From contig JABELC010000015.1 in assembly GCA_028455995.1 (NCBI GenBank), positions 310,001-374,000 on the forward strand: 64,000 bases of DNA, read 5' to 3'. Below the pieces are notes generated by a model. The model saw nothing but the letters and a program-made list of their open reading frames with translations. It was not told where the DNA came from and made no database searches. Position 1 is the stretch's first letter, and the number at the start of each line of letters is the position of its first letter. The translations under genes and the position numbers were made by a program. Below, piece by piece: positions 22,880 to 34,164 of the stretch. This DNA comes from Scleromitrula shiraiana (taxonomy: Eukaryota; Ascomycota; Leotiomycetes; Helotiales; Sclerotiniaceae).

Positions 22880-24732
22880 TTACCTTCTAGGCATACCCCT
22901 ACCCCTTCCTCTCAACACTCTTTGCGCAGCTCCCGGCGGTAAACCTCTTTGTGGAGCTTGGGGTTGCGCACTCTCCTCATTCTTAATCGTCTCATCAACG
23001 CTCAAAATCAAACAACTAGCTTCTGTAGCTGCTTGTATAGCGTTGATCTTAACCAATGCTGGTTCCCATACAAATGCTTCCATATTATCTCTGATACCCT
23101 CACCAACGAAATCAACACCAGCCCATACATTGCCCTTTCTGTGCTCAACACGAAGACGGTTCAGGATATCGGTGGCGTCGAAACCGGCGTTGTCGCAAAG
23201 TTGGCGTGGGATTACCTCGAGAGCTTTGGCGAAGGACTTAATGATTGCTTGTTGTTTGTGTGGAACATTCTTGTCCGCATATCGGTGGAGATAGGCGGAT
23301 ATTTCCATCTCACAGGCTCCACCTCCGGCTACAATGGTGTTGTTTTTGATGGCACGCTTGACGATCATGATAGCATCATGTAATGAACGTTCTACCTCAG
23401 CGATGAATTGCTCGGCTCCTCCGCGGAGAACCAATGTGCATGTCTTGGCTGCGGGGCAGTCTTCAAAGAAGTTGAATCGTTCACCACCAATTTGACGTTC
23501 TTCGAATTGACCGCAGGTTCCGAGATGTTCGGGTTGGATATCGGAACATGTTGATTGAATAGATCCTCCAGTAGCTTGGATGATACGTTCGAGGTCATCA
23601 GATGCTACACGACCAGCACAGAAGATATCTCTGTCTGCGAAATATTGTGTAGCAAGATCACCGATTGGTAGCTTAGATAAAACAACCTTTGCGCCTGTCT
23701 TATATAAAGCTTCCATTTTGTTGTAAATGATTTGCCATTCTGCGTCAACAATGGCTTGGTACTCTGACACTTGTTCGACACGAACTTCTGCGTTGTCCTT
23801 CTCAGACTTGAGCTCGAGCTCAACGTTCAGGCAGACAATCTTGGGGTTGGTGAATTTCTTGGGTTGTTGCTCGAAACCGGCATAGGAAAAGGTCTTTTTA
23901 AAGGCAACGCCATTAACAAATAGTGAATCGGTCAAAGATCCACCTGGAATCTTCTTAATACCAATAAGTTTCTCGTTGAGATCGTCCTGATCTAAAGATA
24001 AAACCGCATCAACGACCACTAGACAATGTTAGTTTTACCCCGCCACAAAGATATTCGAGACCATACTTTTTGTGAAGAAAGGTGTATTTCTTTTAATCAA
24101 CTTACTGCTCATAGCAGTGCCAGCCAATTTACTCAAAGTCTCTCTCTTATTTCCCTCACTTGTATTAACAGCGATTTCCTGAATTTTATTGACAGCCATC
24201 GCCGAGGCTCTTCTCAAACCCTTTATAATCGTCTGCGAACTAACTCCCTGCTCAACATGATCTTTAATTTCCTTCAGAATCTCACCGGCGAGCACAACAA
24301 CAGATGTTGTTCCGTCTCCTACTTCGGCATCTTGTGATCTTGCAATATCGGTAAGGATTCGTGCTGCGGGGTGAACGATATCGAGGAGCTGAAAGTCAGG
24401 TTAGTTTACATAGTTCCGCTGCCCGAAAGAATCTGTATAGATGTCCTACCTTCATAACAGTAGCACCATCATTTGTAATAGTTTGTCGTCCATTTTCGTC
24501 AACAAGTAATAAATCCCCACCATATGGTCCCAAAGTACTTCTTATCGTTGCTTGAACAGCTAAACAAGCATTAATATTGCTAATAATCTGTCCCTTTCCC
24601 TGCGAAGAATCCGTGCCTAGAATTTGAAGCTCATATCAGCATTTTGTAGAGGAATTACAGGGCATAAATGTATTTATAATACTGACCCTCTTTCAGCACA
24701 ATAATCGTTGGAGTTTGTCCACCGAACGACAT
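22880..24732 (-). CDS. CCT7: T-complex protein 1 subunit eta (CCT7), cytosolic chaperonin
   Basis: The four-exon model is complement(22880..24018, 24067..24388, 24450..24616, 24687..24732), encoding 557 aa, normal for the family. Introns are 48, 61 and 70 bp. It starts MSFGGQTPTIIVLKEG, typical of CCT-eta. TCP-1 signatures are clear: RSTLGPYGGDLLLVDENGRQ, TITNDGATVMKLLDIVHPAA and SQDAEVGDGTTSVVVLAGEI (the ATP-binding GDGTT loop). KNNTIVAGGGACEMEISAYL and AGFDATDILNRLR follow in the equatorial domain. It ends in a Gly/Arg-rich tail. The product is one of eight subunits of the TRiC/CCT double ring, which folds actin, tubulin and other cytosolic proteins using ATP. It is an essential housekeeping gene with no sign of damage. 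Confidence 0.97.
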
Positions 24733-25218
24733 TTTTGCGGTAAGTTGCTTTTATGGTAAGAAATAGGACAGTATTATGGGTATCAAGAACTCGAGCAACA
24801 AGTTCCTCAAATGAGTGATGGCGGGGTATGAAGAGAATCCTCAAATTTGCTTGCTTCAACCTGAGTATTGCAGTTCAACTTTTTTCGCGTCGCGATTGCT
24901 TCCTGTCCCTGCAAATTAAGGCCACCGTATTTTATCAAAGTTCACGTGTTACCACATTTTGAGCCACATGCTGCAGCCACCCCCACATTTGGGCTTTTCC
25001 TCTCATGTTGATTGTAACTATGGCTCAATATAATCCAAAAATTTATATATTATTTACGTCGCTGCGATTCCTTCTATTCCTGTTATACAAATATCATAAA
25101 ATACTAAAGTGGAAGAAGGGTATCTCAAATATGAAGGAGAGATACGCCGGGCTAAGATCCTTTCCATCATTATCATAACCCAAGCGAACCAACCCCCTTA
25201 AAACTCCCGAAAAAAGAT
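24733..25218. other. Intergenic (CCT7 promoter side)
   Basis: This is a 486-bp gap holding the CCT7 promoter region. A CACGTG word occurs near 24942. No coding sequence was seen. Confidence 0.4.
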
Positions 25219-26160
25219 TTACCAGCTCACCATTCCCTCATGGTAGATTAACTCATCTCCCTTCCTTTTTGTAACGACTAAATCTGCAGTCTTCCTATGA
25301 AAATCCATATTACAACCCTTAAAGAAACCCCGATATATCCAGTTTCATTTATGCCCTTCTCTTCGATATCCCTCATGAAACTAGTTGTTGCAGCGCAAGT
25401 CTTACTAGTCCAAGTTCCTTCATAATAATCCGCACTCCCCATCAAATTAATAGCCGCATTTCGGATGCTCGAATTGTGACATCGAGTACCGACTAGATTG
25501 AGCGCTGGTATAATGAGGGCTTTGAAGCGGTGAGGAATCACCCCATTACTTGGTTTGGTCAGACATGGCCAGATTTTTGAAGACAGTTTGGTGATCTTCA
25601 GGAAATCTTCGATGTGGTTGTCATATTCTACTTCGGTGGTGAAATTCACGGCAGCAAGAACAACTCGATTCATTCTTATCATGATCTGGTCAATACTGGC
25701 AGCTACAGCTTCTCTCCTATTGCGTGATGGATCACGCCCGAACATCATAGAGATGGCTCGGATCCATTTCATGGCATCTAGTTGATATTGTAATGTCTCC
25801 TGGATTGGTTCCTCATCGGCCGCCACCTTCCCTGTAGACTTTGTACAAGTATCCGGCAAAAGTGTCAAGGTACTAGGGCCTGGCTCATAGCCTTTTGCTG
25901 GATTCTTTTGGGCTTTGATTGTCTTGCCTGAGCCCCTCGGATTTGAAGAGGAGATCAAATGCGCATATTCCCGGGATTGCTGGTGGGAACTGAATTCCCA
26001 GGGAATTTCAGCAATCAATAAATTGCAACTTTGATCCTTGCCCTGATGCAATTTAATGTCCCGGCTATCGAAGAATAGCTGAACATTGAGGCCCAAAACG
26101 GCGAAAGAGTCAACAAGATCATTAACAGAATTCTCAGCATTTTACACCTAATAGAGTAAG
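25219..26160 (-). pseudogene. Decayed fungal C6-regulator-like protein (C-terminal region only)
   Basis: A leftward frame from about 26141 to 25335 gives about 270 residues resembling the C-terminal half of fungal Zn2Cys6-regulator-like proteins. Recognisable parts are ENSVNDLVDSFAVLGLNVQLF, given as read, LQYQLDAMKWIRAISMMFGR, and a helical RNAAINLMGSADYYEGTW segment typical of their conserved C-terminal domain. A TAA (26142-26144) cuts the frame upstream of the coding-like residues. Near 25330 the frame appears to shift by one base; the alternative frame continues with CNMDFHRKTADLVVTKRK and stops at 25219, which looks like the natural end. No zinc cluster was found upstream. An undetected intron could mimic one of the two breaks, but both together favour a pseudogene. 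The assignment is moderate. Confidence 0.5.
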
Positions 26161-26998
26161 TAATTAGAAAAGAAAAAAACTTCCACGTCAAAGTCAGAAT
26201 ACAGGTATACCAATTTTCATCCTGATTTCATGAAGTTTCTTTTTTTCTGTTTGTTCATCCATGGAAAGATGCAGGAGCCAAGATACCAAGCGCTCACCTG
26301 CTGTTCCAACGGTCGAAAACCAGGTCAACCTTCTCCCGTAGCAGGGATCGGGACTTTATCACACCAACAATAGCAATAGGAGAGTTCCAGCAATAGATGA
26401 ACGCTGCAGCATGCTCAAAACGCGCTTGAATCATCTGATGTACGCTGAATCTCCTCAACTGGTCAGGCTGTTGGTTTTAACGCTACCGAGATACGATCTT
26501 TAAGGGGATCTTTAGGCAACAGAACTAATCTGAGAGTGAACTAAATGACTCATTATACTGAGCATAGTTGTGAAAGGAATCGGCTTCGGCAGAACTTTTG
26601 CAAGTCGGTGTTGGAAACTCGGCATCGGGTTTTCTCTTGAAATCATGGCTTGTTTGTTACACCGAAAAGATTGGCAGGACAAATCTCTTGTTTTGGCCCG
26701 ATAATGGTGCATAGCAAACGGAATTATACGACTATGCGCATGCAGATACCCGTTTCCTGATATTTTGTCGAAATTTAGAGGAAGATGCTTTCTATCATAT
26801 TGTTTCTTTTTGATCGTGTACAAACATGAATGATATGGGTAGTTGCATAGGAGAAGGAACTCACCACCTCCTTGAGGGTCAACGACGAGTTATAATGCCA
26901 ATGTTCTCTTTGTAACTCCGAGAGTTCTGGGCTCTCAACTTTCTGTTCTCCAAAACCAGAGTAAACTCAATTTTTATGAAAATACTCTGGTATCGAAG
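26161..26998. other. Intergenic, nothing recognised
   Basis: The left half may include more eroded sequence of the C6-regulator-like gene. The right half is the promoter region of MYND paralogue B. No recognisable domain was found. Confidence 0.35.
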
Positions 26999-27787
26999 AT
27001 GTCCGCCTCTGTGTTGCCCAAGACGCCCAGCTACTCAGAGCTAGTCAAATGTACCAACTGCAATGCTTCAAACGTTAAAGCATGCGGTAACTGCAAATCT
27101 GCTTCCTACTGCTCTACCGAATGCCAAAAAAAGGACTGGCCTATTCACAAACTTCTCTGCCGAACTCTCAGCACCTTTCTCACGAACAATCCTCGTCCAA
27201 ACGATTCAGCCAAGCTGGGTATTCTTTTTCCCCATGATAAGGATACTCCTGAACCCATCTGGCTTCCTTTCACTATGAAATGCCTGATCGACGATCGTTC
27301 TGTCGTGTGCCCCTGTGTACGACGGTGCGATACTTGTAACGAATGCCTCGAGTGTTCACCGGTCGAAGGCCGGAGTTTCGGGTCTACTCTTGAGCCTATT
27401 CTCAACAATGTTGCCGGTGTTGAAGATGGGCCTATCGGGCACCAGACCATAAGTACAGAATACAATGATCATGGCGGTGGTGTTAGCAGCATGCTGTGGT
27501 TCCGCGATTGCTTTGTCGGTGATGGTTCGCCACGCAACCGCAGTATTGGAAATATCAGAGGAGCTGCGCTTGGAAAGGGGTTCGATTTATGTGGCCCTTT
27601 CGTGTTGGTGAAATTTTGCGGACCATGTTGCCATGTTTCTGAGAGGCATGGAGATGTCACTTTGGAGGACTTCACAATGGCGATTCGATACTTCAGATAT
27701 TATCAACTAGAACTGACTGCACAACTTGCAGGGAAAACAGGTATTTCCGCGGCAATGTCTGCATGGATGAAAGGAAGTTTCGACTAG
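26999..27787 (+). CDS. MYND-type zinc-finger protein (paralogue B)
   Basis: This is a single-exon frame of 262 aa from an ATG at 26999. The MYND finger is at residues of about 18-54: CTNCNASNVKACGNCKSASY, then CSTECQKKDWPIHKLLC, with the full ligand set. A second Cys cluster follows near residues 100-120 (CPCVRRCDTCNECLEC), as in the protein at 17102-17815. Spacing and length agree between the two, so they are diverged paralogues about 9 kb apart in opposite orientation. The C-terminal part is globular-looking without a known catalytic motif. It probably acts as a protein-interaction factor; its partner is unknown. Confidence 0.8.
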   Translation: MSASVLPKTPSYSELVKCTNCNASNVKACGNCKSASYCSTECQKKDWPIHKLLCRTLSTFLTNNPRPNDSAKLGILFPHDKDTPEPIWLPFTMKCLIDDRSVVCPCVRRCDTCNECLECSPVEGRSFGSTLEPILNNVAGVEDGPIGHQTISTEYNDHGGGVSSMLWFRDCFVGDGSPRNRSIGNIRGAALGKGFDLCGPFVLVKFCGPCCHVSERHGDVTLEDFTMAIRYFRYYQLELTAQLAGKTGISAAMSAWMKGSFD

Positions 27788-28734
27788 CTTGTATTAACTA
27801 CGGCGATCAGTGACGATGGTGATGAAACTGTTCGGTGATGGAGGGATATTTGATAATAGGAAAAGCTTCTGTAATAAATAAAACTGTGTTTGACGGGATC
27901 TACTTATAAGTAACTTATTTTATCCACGGGAAGTGGCTACTCCTCGTGGATTTCTTTCTCTGTTCTACAACTTGCTCGACTAATTTGCCTTCCAGTCTCT
28001 TCTCTCCATTCTCTTCCCTCCACATGCTTCCAAATACAAGTCCCTCATGAATCCATTTTTCTTTCATACCTCGTCTTGTATTTCATAACATATCTACTGA
28101 GCTACTTTCTCTGTTTTGAGAATACACAGAAATGGAACCTTTCATCGGCGTCTCTCTCACTACCCCATAATCAACGCTATAGATCAACTGCACTGCCAAA
28201 ACTACATCTTATGCCATATAACTCTGCTCACGTTGAGCTTCCATTAAAAATCTCTCGATATCCTAACTTGGAGTTGTGTTTGGAATAGAGAGCGCATGCA
28301 ATAGTAATCCTAGGAATGCAGGACTACCATCTGGGATCAGCAAAATCGATGGAGATCATTTACTGTTGTATTGGTAAGCCCGATTGGTAATACAATGACA
28401 CAAGTAGTAAGACTTACATTTTGGTTAGCAAAAGACGAGGAACGCACGATAGAGTGACCCAAAATCTCTAAAAATAAAGAACTTGTGAACTCAAAAATTG
28501 TCTAAAAGGTAATATAACATACACCAAGCAAAACACCACAGCACAAGCCGAACGAGATAACTAAGAGACACCCCCACACCATATCTACTCTACTGAAATA
28601 TACCCTCAAGTAACAGATATGCGAAACAGCCGAACGGTGTCCCCAAAACCACCACATCTCATGTGTGCACTGCTTAAATACCCTCAACCGAAAAATTCCA
28701 CCCCAATCCCTATATCTATACCGATTGCGAAATT
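27788..28734. other. Intergenic, nothing recognised
   Basis: This is the convergent gap between MYND paralogue B and the GMC oxidoreductase. Open frames are 70 codons or fewer and domain-free. Confidence 0.4.
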
Positions 28735-30843
28735 TTAGATCCCATGATGCTTATGCGGCTTTCTACTCGATTTCTTCGCATCAGTAATAATAACATCTGC
28801 CGCTTTCTCAGAGAGCATATAAATAGGAACTGCAATATAGAATCCCGGAATCTTAGGAAAGGCAGAGGCATCCACGACTCTCAAACCCTTCGTCCCTCTA
28901 ACTCGGAATGAGCTATCTAGTACCGCATACTCATCATCGTCAGCTCCGATGGGGCAGGTACACGAAGCATGATGACCCCACGCCTCATCGACGATGAAAT
29001 CTTTTAGCTCTTCTTCGGTAGCAACATCTGGTCCTGGCCATACTTCGGTGAATGTACCGTTGAGGGGAATCAAATCGTTGAGGACTTGGCGCGTTAAGTT
29101 CATTCCTTCGTAGACGGCTTGCAAATCCTTTTGCCATGCGTTATCGGTGGTGGTTCCGGCGTCGAAGTAGTTCATTACGATGCGTGGTGTATCGAATGGA
29201 TCGGCTGATTTCAATGTAACGGTACCGGCTGTGTCTCTTGTGTGTGCCTTCAATGTAAGCCATGTCCAATGCAAAGCATCTGCGCCAGTGACCTTTGAAT
29301 AGCCTGGGTAGTAGCCCTTGAAGTTTGCAGGGCCACCTGAGATCAAAACATCTGGATCTCCTTCTGCGGCACTAGTTCTTTGGATAATGGCGATGAAGAG
29401 ACCGACTGTACCATAGAGTCCTGCATCGGTGCTGTTGTTTTGCCATTGCTCTAAACATGGATCATCGGGCGTTGTGAGGAATGTGCAGTCTTTACCGACA
29501 GTGAATGGATCCTCGGCTTCAAGTATAATGGGTGTTTCATATCGATCTTGAAGGTTGGTTCCCACACCTGGAAGATCAACAACAACAGGAATGTTGAATG
29601 ATTCAAGTTCGGCCTTTGGTCCCACTCCGCTGAGTTTGAGAAGTTGAGGGGTGTTGTATACTCCACCGGAGATGATGACTTCTTTTCTTGCATTTACGCT
29701 CCCGGGAACTCCTGTTGTATTGGTTTTACTGGATCGTGGATCAGCTCTGTATAGAGATTTTCCTGTTACAAAGTCGACACCAAGAGCTCGAGGAGTCTTG
29801 TCGTTTGAGAATCGGATTTTGGTAACGAAAGTATTCAATTTAAGTGTCAAAGAGTACTTCTGAGATCCATTGACGTTGACTGCGTTCACTGTGTCGACGA
29901 TGAAGTTTCTGGCTCCATTTCTTGTTCTTCCATCGATAGCGTAAGGAATCTGATACAAACCGGTGGTGTTGTCACGATCAGGTGAGTTGTTATTAACATC
30001 GAGAGCAAGAACATTTGAAACACCAGCTGCTGTGAGGCTGGAGCCATTGCCAAGATTCAGCCCTACAGCTTTGGAACCAGCTTCCACGATAGAAACGATC
30101 TTCTTATCATTTGCAACCAGGTTTGGATCGGGAGTACTGGTTGTAAACCAGCCGTCAAAACCATGTCCCTCAGTACCCTCTGGGAGATATTCACATCTTT
30201 CCATCTTCTCGAAGTATGTGCGCATATGATCTGGGTCCCATGAACTATCACCAGTAAGATCGGCGATGTATTGCCAGTCGCTATCGTGTGGGTAGATTGA
30301 AATCAATGCATTGTGGTTTGAGCATCCACCTAGAGTTCCCGCTCGGGGATACCAGATACCAAGCGGCTCTGAGCCGGCTGGAGGATCTAAGCCGACATAA
30401 TGTTCTCCATCAGGAGTGAGATAAGTCATCTTTGTGTCTTTTTCTTGTCGCTCTAGATCGTCGTAGTGCTGGACAAAAAAGTCCCATTGTTGAGCCTCGA
30501 ATTCAGTCGATTTAAATTGCATAGTGGGGATTTCAGGTATCAAGTGTTCTGCCTCGTCATCTCCAGCATCGATTAGGAGCACTTCATATCCGGCCAGGGC
30601 CAGACGTGATGCAAGAGGTCCTCCACCAGGTCCACTACCGACGACGATATAATCGACTTCAGCAGGGGTGTCTGCTTGTGCAGTCGAGCGGCGCGCATTG
30701 CTCTGTGTCCAGTAATGCTTCTGTTGAGGAGATCTATGACCCAATGTTAGTAATGGATGATGGCAGAGATGTCTCATTGCTTACAATGCAAGTACTGATG
30801 TGGAACATAATGCCAAAAGGCCTATTGTACGGGTAGAAAGCAT
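28735..30843 (-). CDS. Secreted GMC (glucose-methanol-choline) oxidoreductase
   Basis: The two-exon model is complement(28735..30733, 30785..30843), encoding 685 aa. The 51-bp intron has a GTAAGC donor and CTAAC branch point. The short first exon supplies a signal peptide (MLSTRTIGLLALCSTSVLA), which a start inside exon 2 would miss. The ADP-binding fold is VVGSGPGGGPLASRLALAGY near residue 45. The GMC signature with IWYPRAGTLGGCSNHNA and the second signature ISGGVYNTPQLLKLSGVGP are present. The C-terminal catalytic region has EAWGHHASCTCPIG and VVDASAFPKIPGFYIAVPIY. Members oxidise alcohols, aldehydes or sugars with FAD, and secreted fungal ones often supply hydrogen peroxide (CAZy AA3-like). 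Substrate cannot be told from sequence. An ATAAATA word lies about 200 bp upstream. Confidence 0.92.
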
Positions 30844-33800
30844 TGTTGAAGTGAAGAAAGGGTGTGGTTCCCTCAATCAATGACTGGTGGTGAGAAGTGA
30901 TTGTATTGAGAAACTTCAAGCAAGCCGAGACTGTATTGTAAAAGCTTGTACGCAGATACAATGCAGAAGTTTTGAGGATCCTCTGATGGGGAACTTGAGA
31001 GCTTGAGGAAAGGATGATTGAACAAGTGAGGGCGGAAGGGAGGTATTTATGTTCGAAGGGATAGCATCAAGGCGACGGTCAAGTTTACAGAGTATGACAT
31101 GTCGTTTGGCTTGGCAGACTAATTCCCAACAGTTCTATCTTGTTCACAATGTCTTTGATTCCATGGAAACCTTGCAATAGTGTTCATGTATTCTCAAGAC
31201 TTGAGGTGGCCAGGAATATCAAGTTACATCCAACAACTCCGACAGCCAAAGCCGGGAATGCCGCCGCAGTATATTGGTAAAACCGACACCTTGTCGGGGT
31301 TTGATGCTAGCTGATAAACCATATTGTTCATGTATATGGTACTCGAGAACTTGCACGAGTTGCCTAAAGATATAAAGTTCCAGAATGGCTCGATATGATT
31401 CGATGATGTACGGTACAATCAAATGGTTCGCGCCACGGATCAGAGACGACCTTCGACACTAAACTCGGAAGTATAATGGAGTGCCGGAGATCAAATATGC
31501 CTGCCAGATGGCCAGTTATTGTCATACTCTTCCCCGTCTGCCGTTGAAGATTTCACTCCATGCATCGGAAGAGATAACTTTTCAAGGCGACCTATATTGC
31601 AGTACACCATAAGCTTGATTTAAAATGACGCGTACACGAGTACTCAGTACTGAACATTGTTCGAGTATATTTGCCTCTACAGGGTGCTCTGCGAGCTCTC
31701 CGGATACTCCAGTATAAAGACAGACATCTGCGCCATCCGCTGCAGGACCGCACTCATGAGGCCTATCAGCCATAGACTGTAACGTATATGTTGTGTATTA
31801 GCCATATTAGGCCTAGAGGATAGATCCCAGTCACGGTAGTTGATTTCTTCAAAACTGATATATAGGTCGGGCAAAAAGATCCTGCATTATACTTGGTGTA
31901 CCTTTCGAGGCCGGAGTTGAGCCATTGTATTACAATCGCGCTTGCTGAATGCAGCAAAGACGTTACATAGGTTTTCTGGGCAGAAGTAGCTTTGAAATCA
32001 ATAGAATGATGGTTGCAGTGAAAAGAACATGGTTGCAATGCAGCACGAAAATATAGTGCGAAAAACTCCACATTCTGGCTTATGCTATGCATTAATTGGT
32101 TGTGGCGTGACCCCCGGCAACGCCCGCTGACTGCAACCCTTCGGCTCAAGCACCAAAATAGATTTCTGCAGTTGCCTAGTATGTAGTGCATCCTGAGAAA
32201 TTGAACGAAATCGTAGATAGTCTTGGTAATATCTATGTCGATCCTTATTGAATCAATGTCTGAAGGTATTCGCCATTTTTTTTTCAACTTTAATGATCGG
32301 AGATAAAGTAGATGGATTCTTCGAGATACAAAATGTGAAAGTAATAGTAGTAACAATTGGAAGATGATTTTCATAGTGTAGGATTTCATAACCCGATACA
32401 TTATCGTCACTTAACGAAGTAATAACAGTAATGCGATGGGAAAAAGCTGGGTAGAAAGATCTGATCCATATCGACCCTTGCCAACTATTGACAGATATTT
32501 CAATAAAAAAACCGAGGATTCAATCCTTAATCGTCCTGACCTCCAATGGGAGAAACTCCGTAACCGTTGTGAAGTTCGATAAATGCAAGACATGGGAATG
32601 TGAAGCATGCTGATAAAGCTATCCCTTGTACATGCAGCACTTCATTGTGATGACTGCCCAGAAGATGCAACTAATCTAAGAAAATTCTGGAGACTCAAAC
32701 ATCCTCTCCGACCTGTTAAATGAACAATGCAGTCTTTAATAAATTCAGGTTTATAAACATGGCTCAAGGAAGCTCCCAAATGGTCCATTTTGTTGTTCTG
32801 CTTCCACTCCAACACGGCGGTTAACAATCCGCCTAATCATGATTAGATACTATCAATGTCATGAATTACCTTCCAGTCCATTATCCCGCGATTCTAAGAG
32901 ATACTACTTAGATACTCATCCACGTGGATATCCCACTAATTTGAGGCTTTATTTAGTGCTGATGTTTCGTCAGAAAACGATAGAAATGGTATAGTTTCAC
33001 CACCGTATACTCTTGAGATACAAAAAGCTAATTCAATAGCTCAAGCCATCAAGGTGAATCACAAACCCCTTGCTGGCGGGGCAGTTAGTTCACAGAGCCT
33101 CTTAGTTGGGCAAACTACAGATGGCCATAACATGTCATCCCGACAAAGAATAACACGCCTGATAGGATGTTAAAGAATGATTATGATTCCTCTCTATGCT
33201 AAAATCGTTTAGATGAAGCAGGAATAAACAATGTCGTCGTATATGCCATAGAATACTAGAATCTGGGTCGTGCAACCAAGCCAACATGGGCAGTTTTCTC
33301 AAGTCATCGTACCCACTCCCGGGAAGATTGTTACTCCGACTCGTATAATTGGGATTTTTTCTCTATGAGAAGTGAGAGCTGATGCATATATTGTTTCTTT
33401 GACAATATATTGATGGCAAGATGAACGTTGTGCAGATGTTGTTTGAAGAATGAAGTTGATAGTGGCCTCAGTGCCTGTAGACTAAATACTAGGCATGCTA
33501 TCCGTGCAATGCAATCCGTGCACTAAAATATCATCACTTGCGCAAGACTAAAACTTATTGTTCACGACCTCGGGCCTTTGGAATATATCCTGATTAACTG
33601 ATACATTACATCAATATTCACATATTGTTTACGACCTCGGGATGTTTCTAGATCTTCTGGAATATATCTCGATTACTGATATCTCACTTCATTCGTGATA
33701 CATTCTCACCGGATGTTCAAATATGGATTTGCATTATTCCTAAAACATGAATAATCCTGACGAATTTGCTGGTCAATACTGGATATATCTTCATTTCAAA

Positions 33801-34164
33801 TAAACATTTTATGGCTCCAATCCAATTTACTCGGGCTCGCTCTTCCAAATAGGGCCAGCAACCGTAGATTCGATGATCGGACTTTGCTAAACCATTGGAG
33901 GATGAACCCACGGAGTGTAGGGTTTTGATTTCAATCCGATGAATACTAGCTATAGAGCGTAGGGATGTAATTTGCTTCCGAACTGCGACTTATAATGCTA
34001 TGAAGCAAAAGTACATATAAATCTTGTAGAGTTGCACCAAGATTCATACATTTTTCTTGAGTATCGAAACTCGTCGCGATAGCATCATGTGGTTTACGAT
34101 TGCCAAATCGGCTGTATAAGGCATATGCACCAACCGTTTGTGCCTACACTTGATGCTGACAAGA
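30844..34164. other. Gene desert of about 3.3 kb
   Basis: No gene was recognised on either strand. The longest frame (leftward, 32410 to 31766) has no domain, and the others are 82 codons or fewer. An imperfect direct repeat lies at 33556-33692. Confidence 0.45.
33556..33692 (+). repeat. Imperfect direct duplication, about 65-bp unit
   Basis: Two neighbouring copies (about 33556-33611 and 33623-33692) share TATTGTT(C/T)ACGACCTCGGG and later TGGAATATATC followed by GATTA-CTGATA. The second copy carries a 12-15 bp insertion. This is a diverged local duplication in non-coding DNA. Confidence 0.7.

Noticed and set aside
22848..23383. Rightward frames of about 145 codons over CCT7
   Set aside because: They are antisense shadows of the CCT7 coding exon.
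31766..32410. 214-codon leftward open frame
   Set aside because: Leu/Ile/Ser-rich with no domain and no splice-extended partner; most likely chance.
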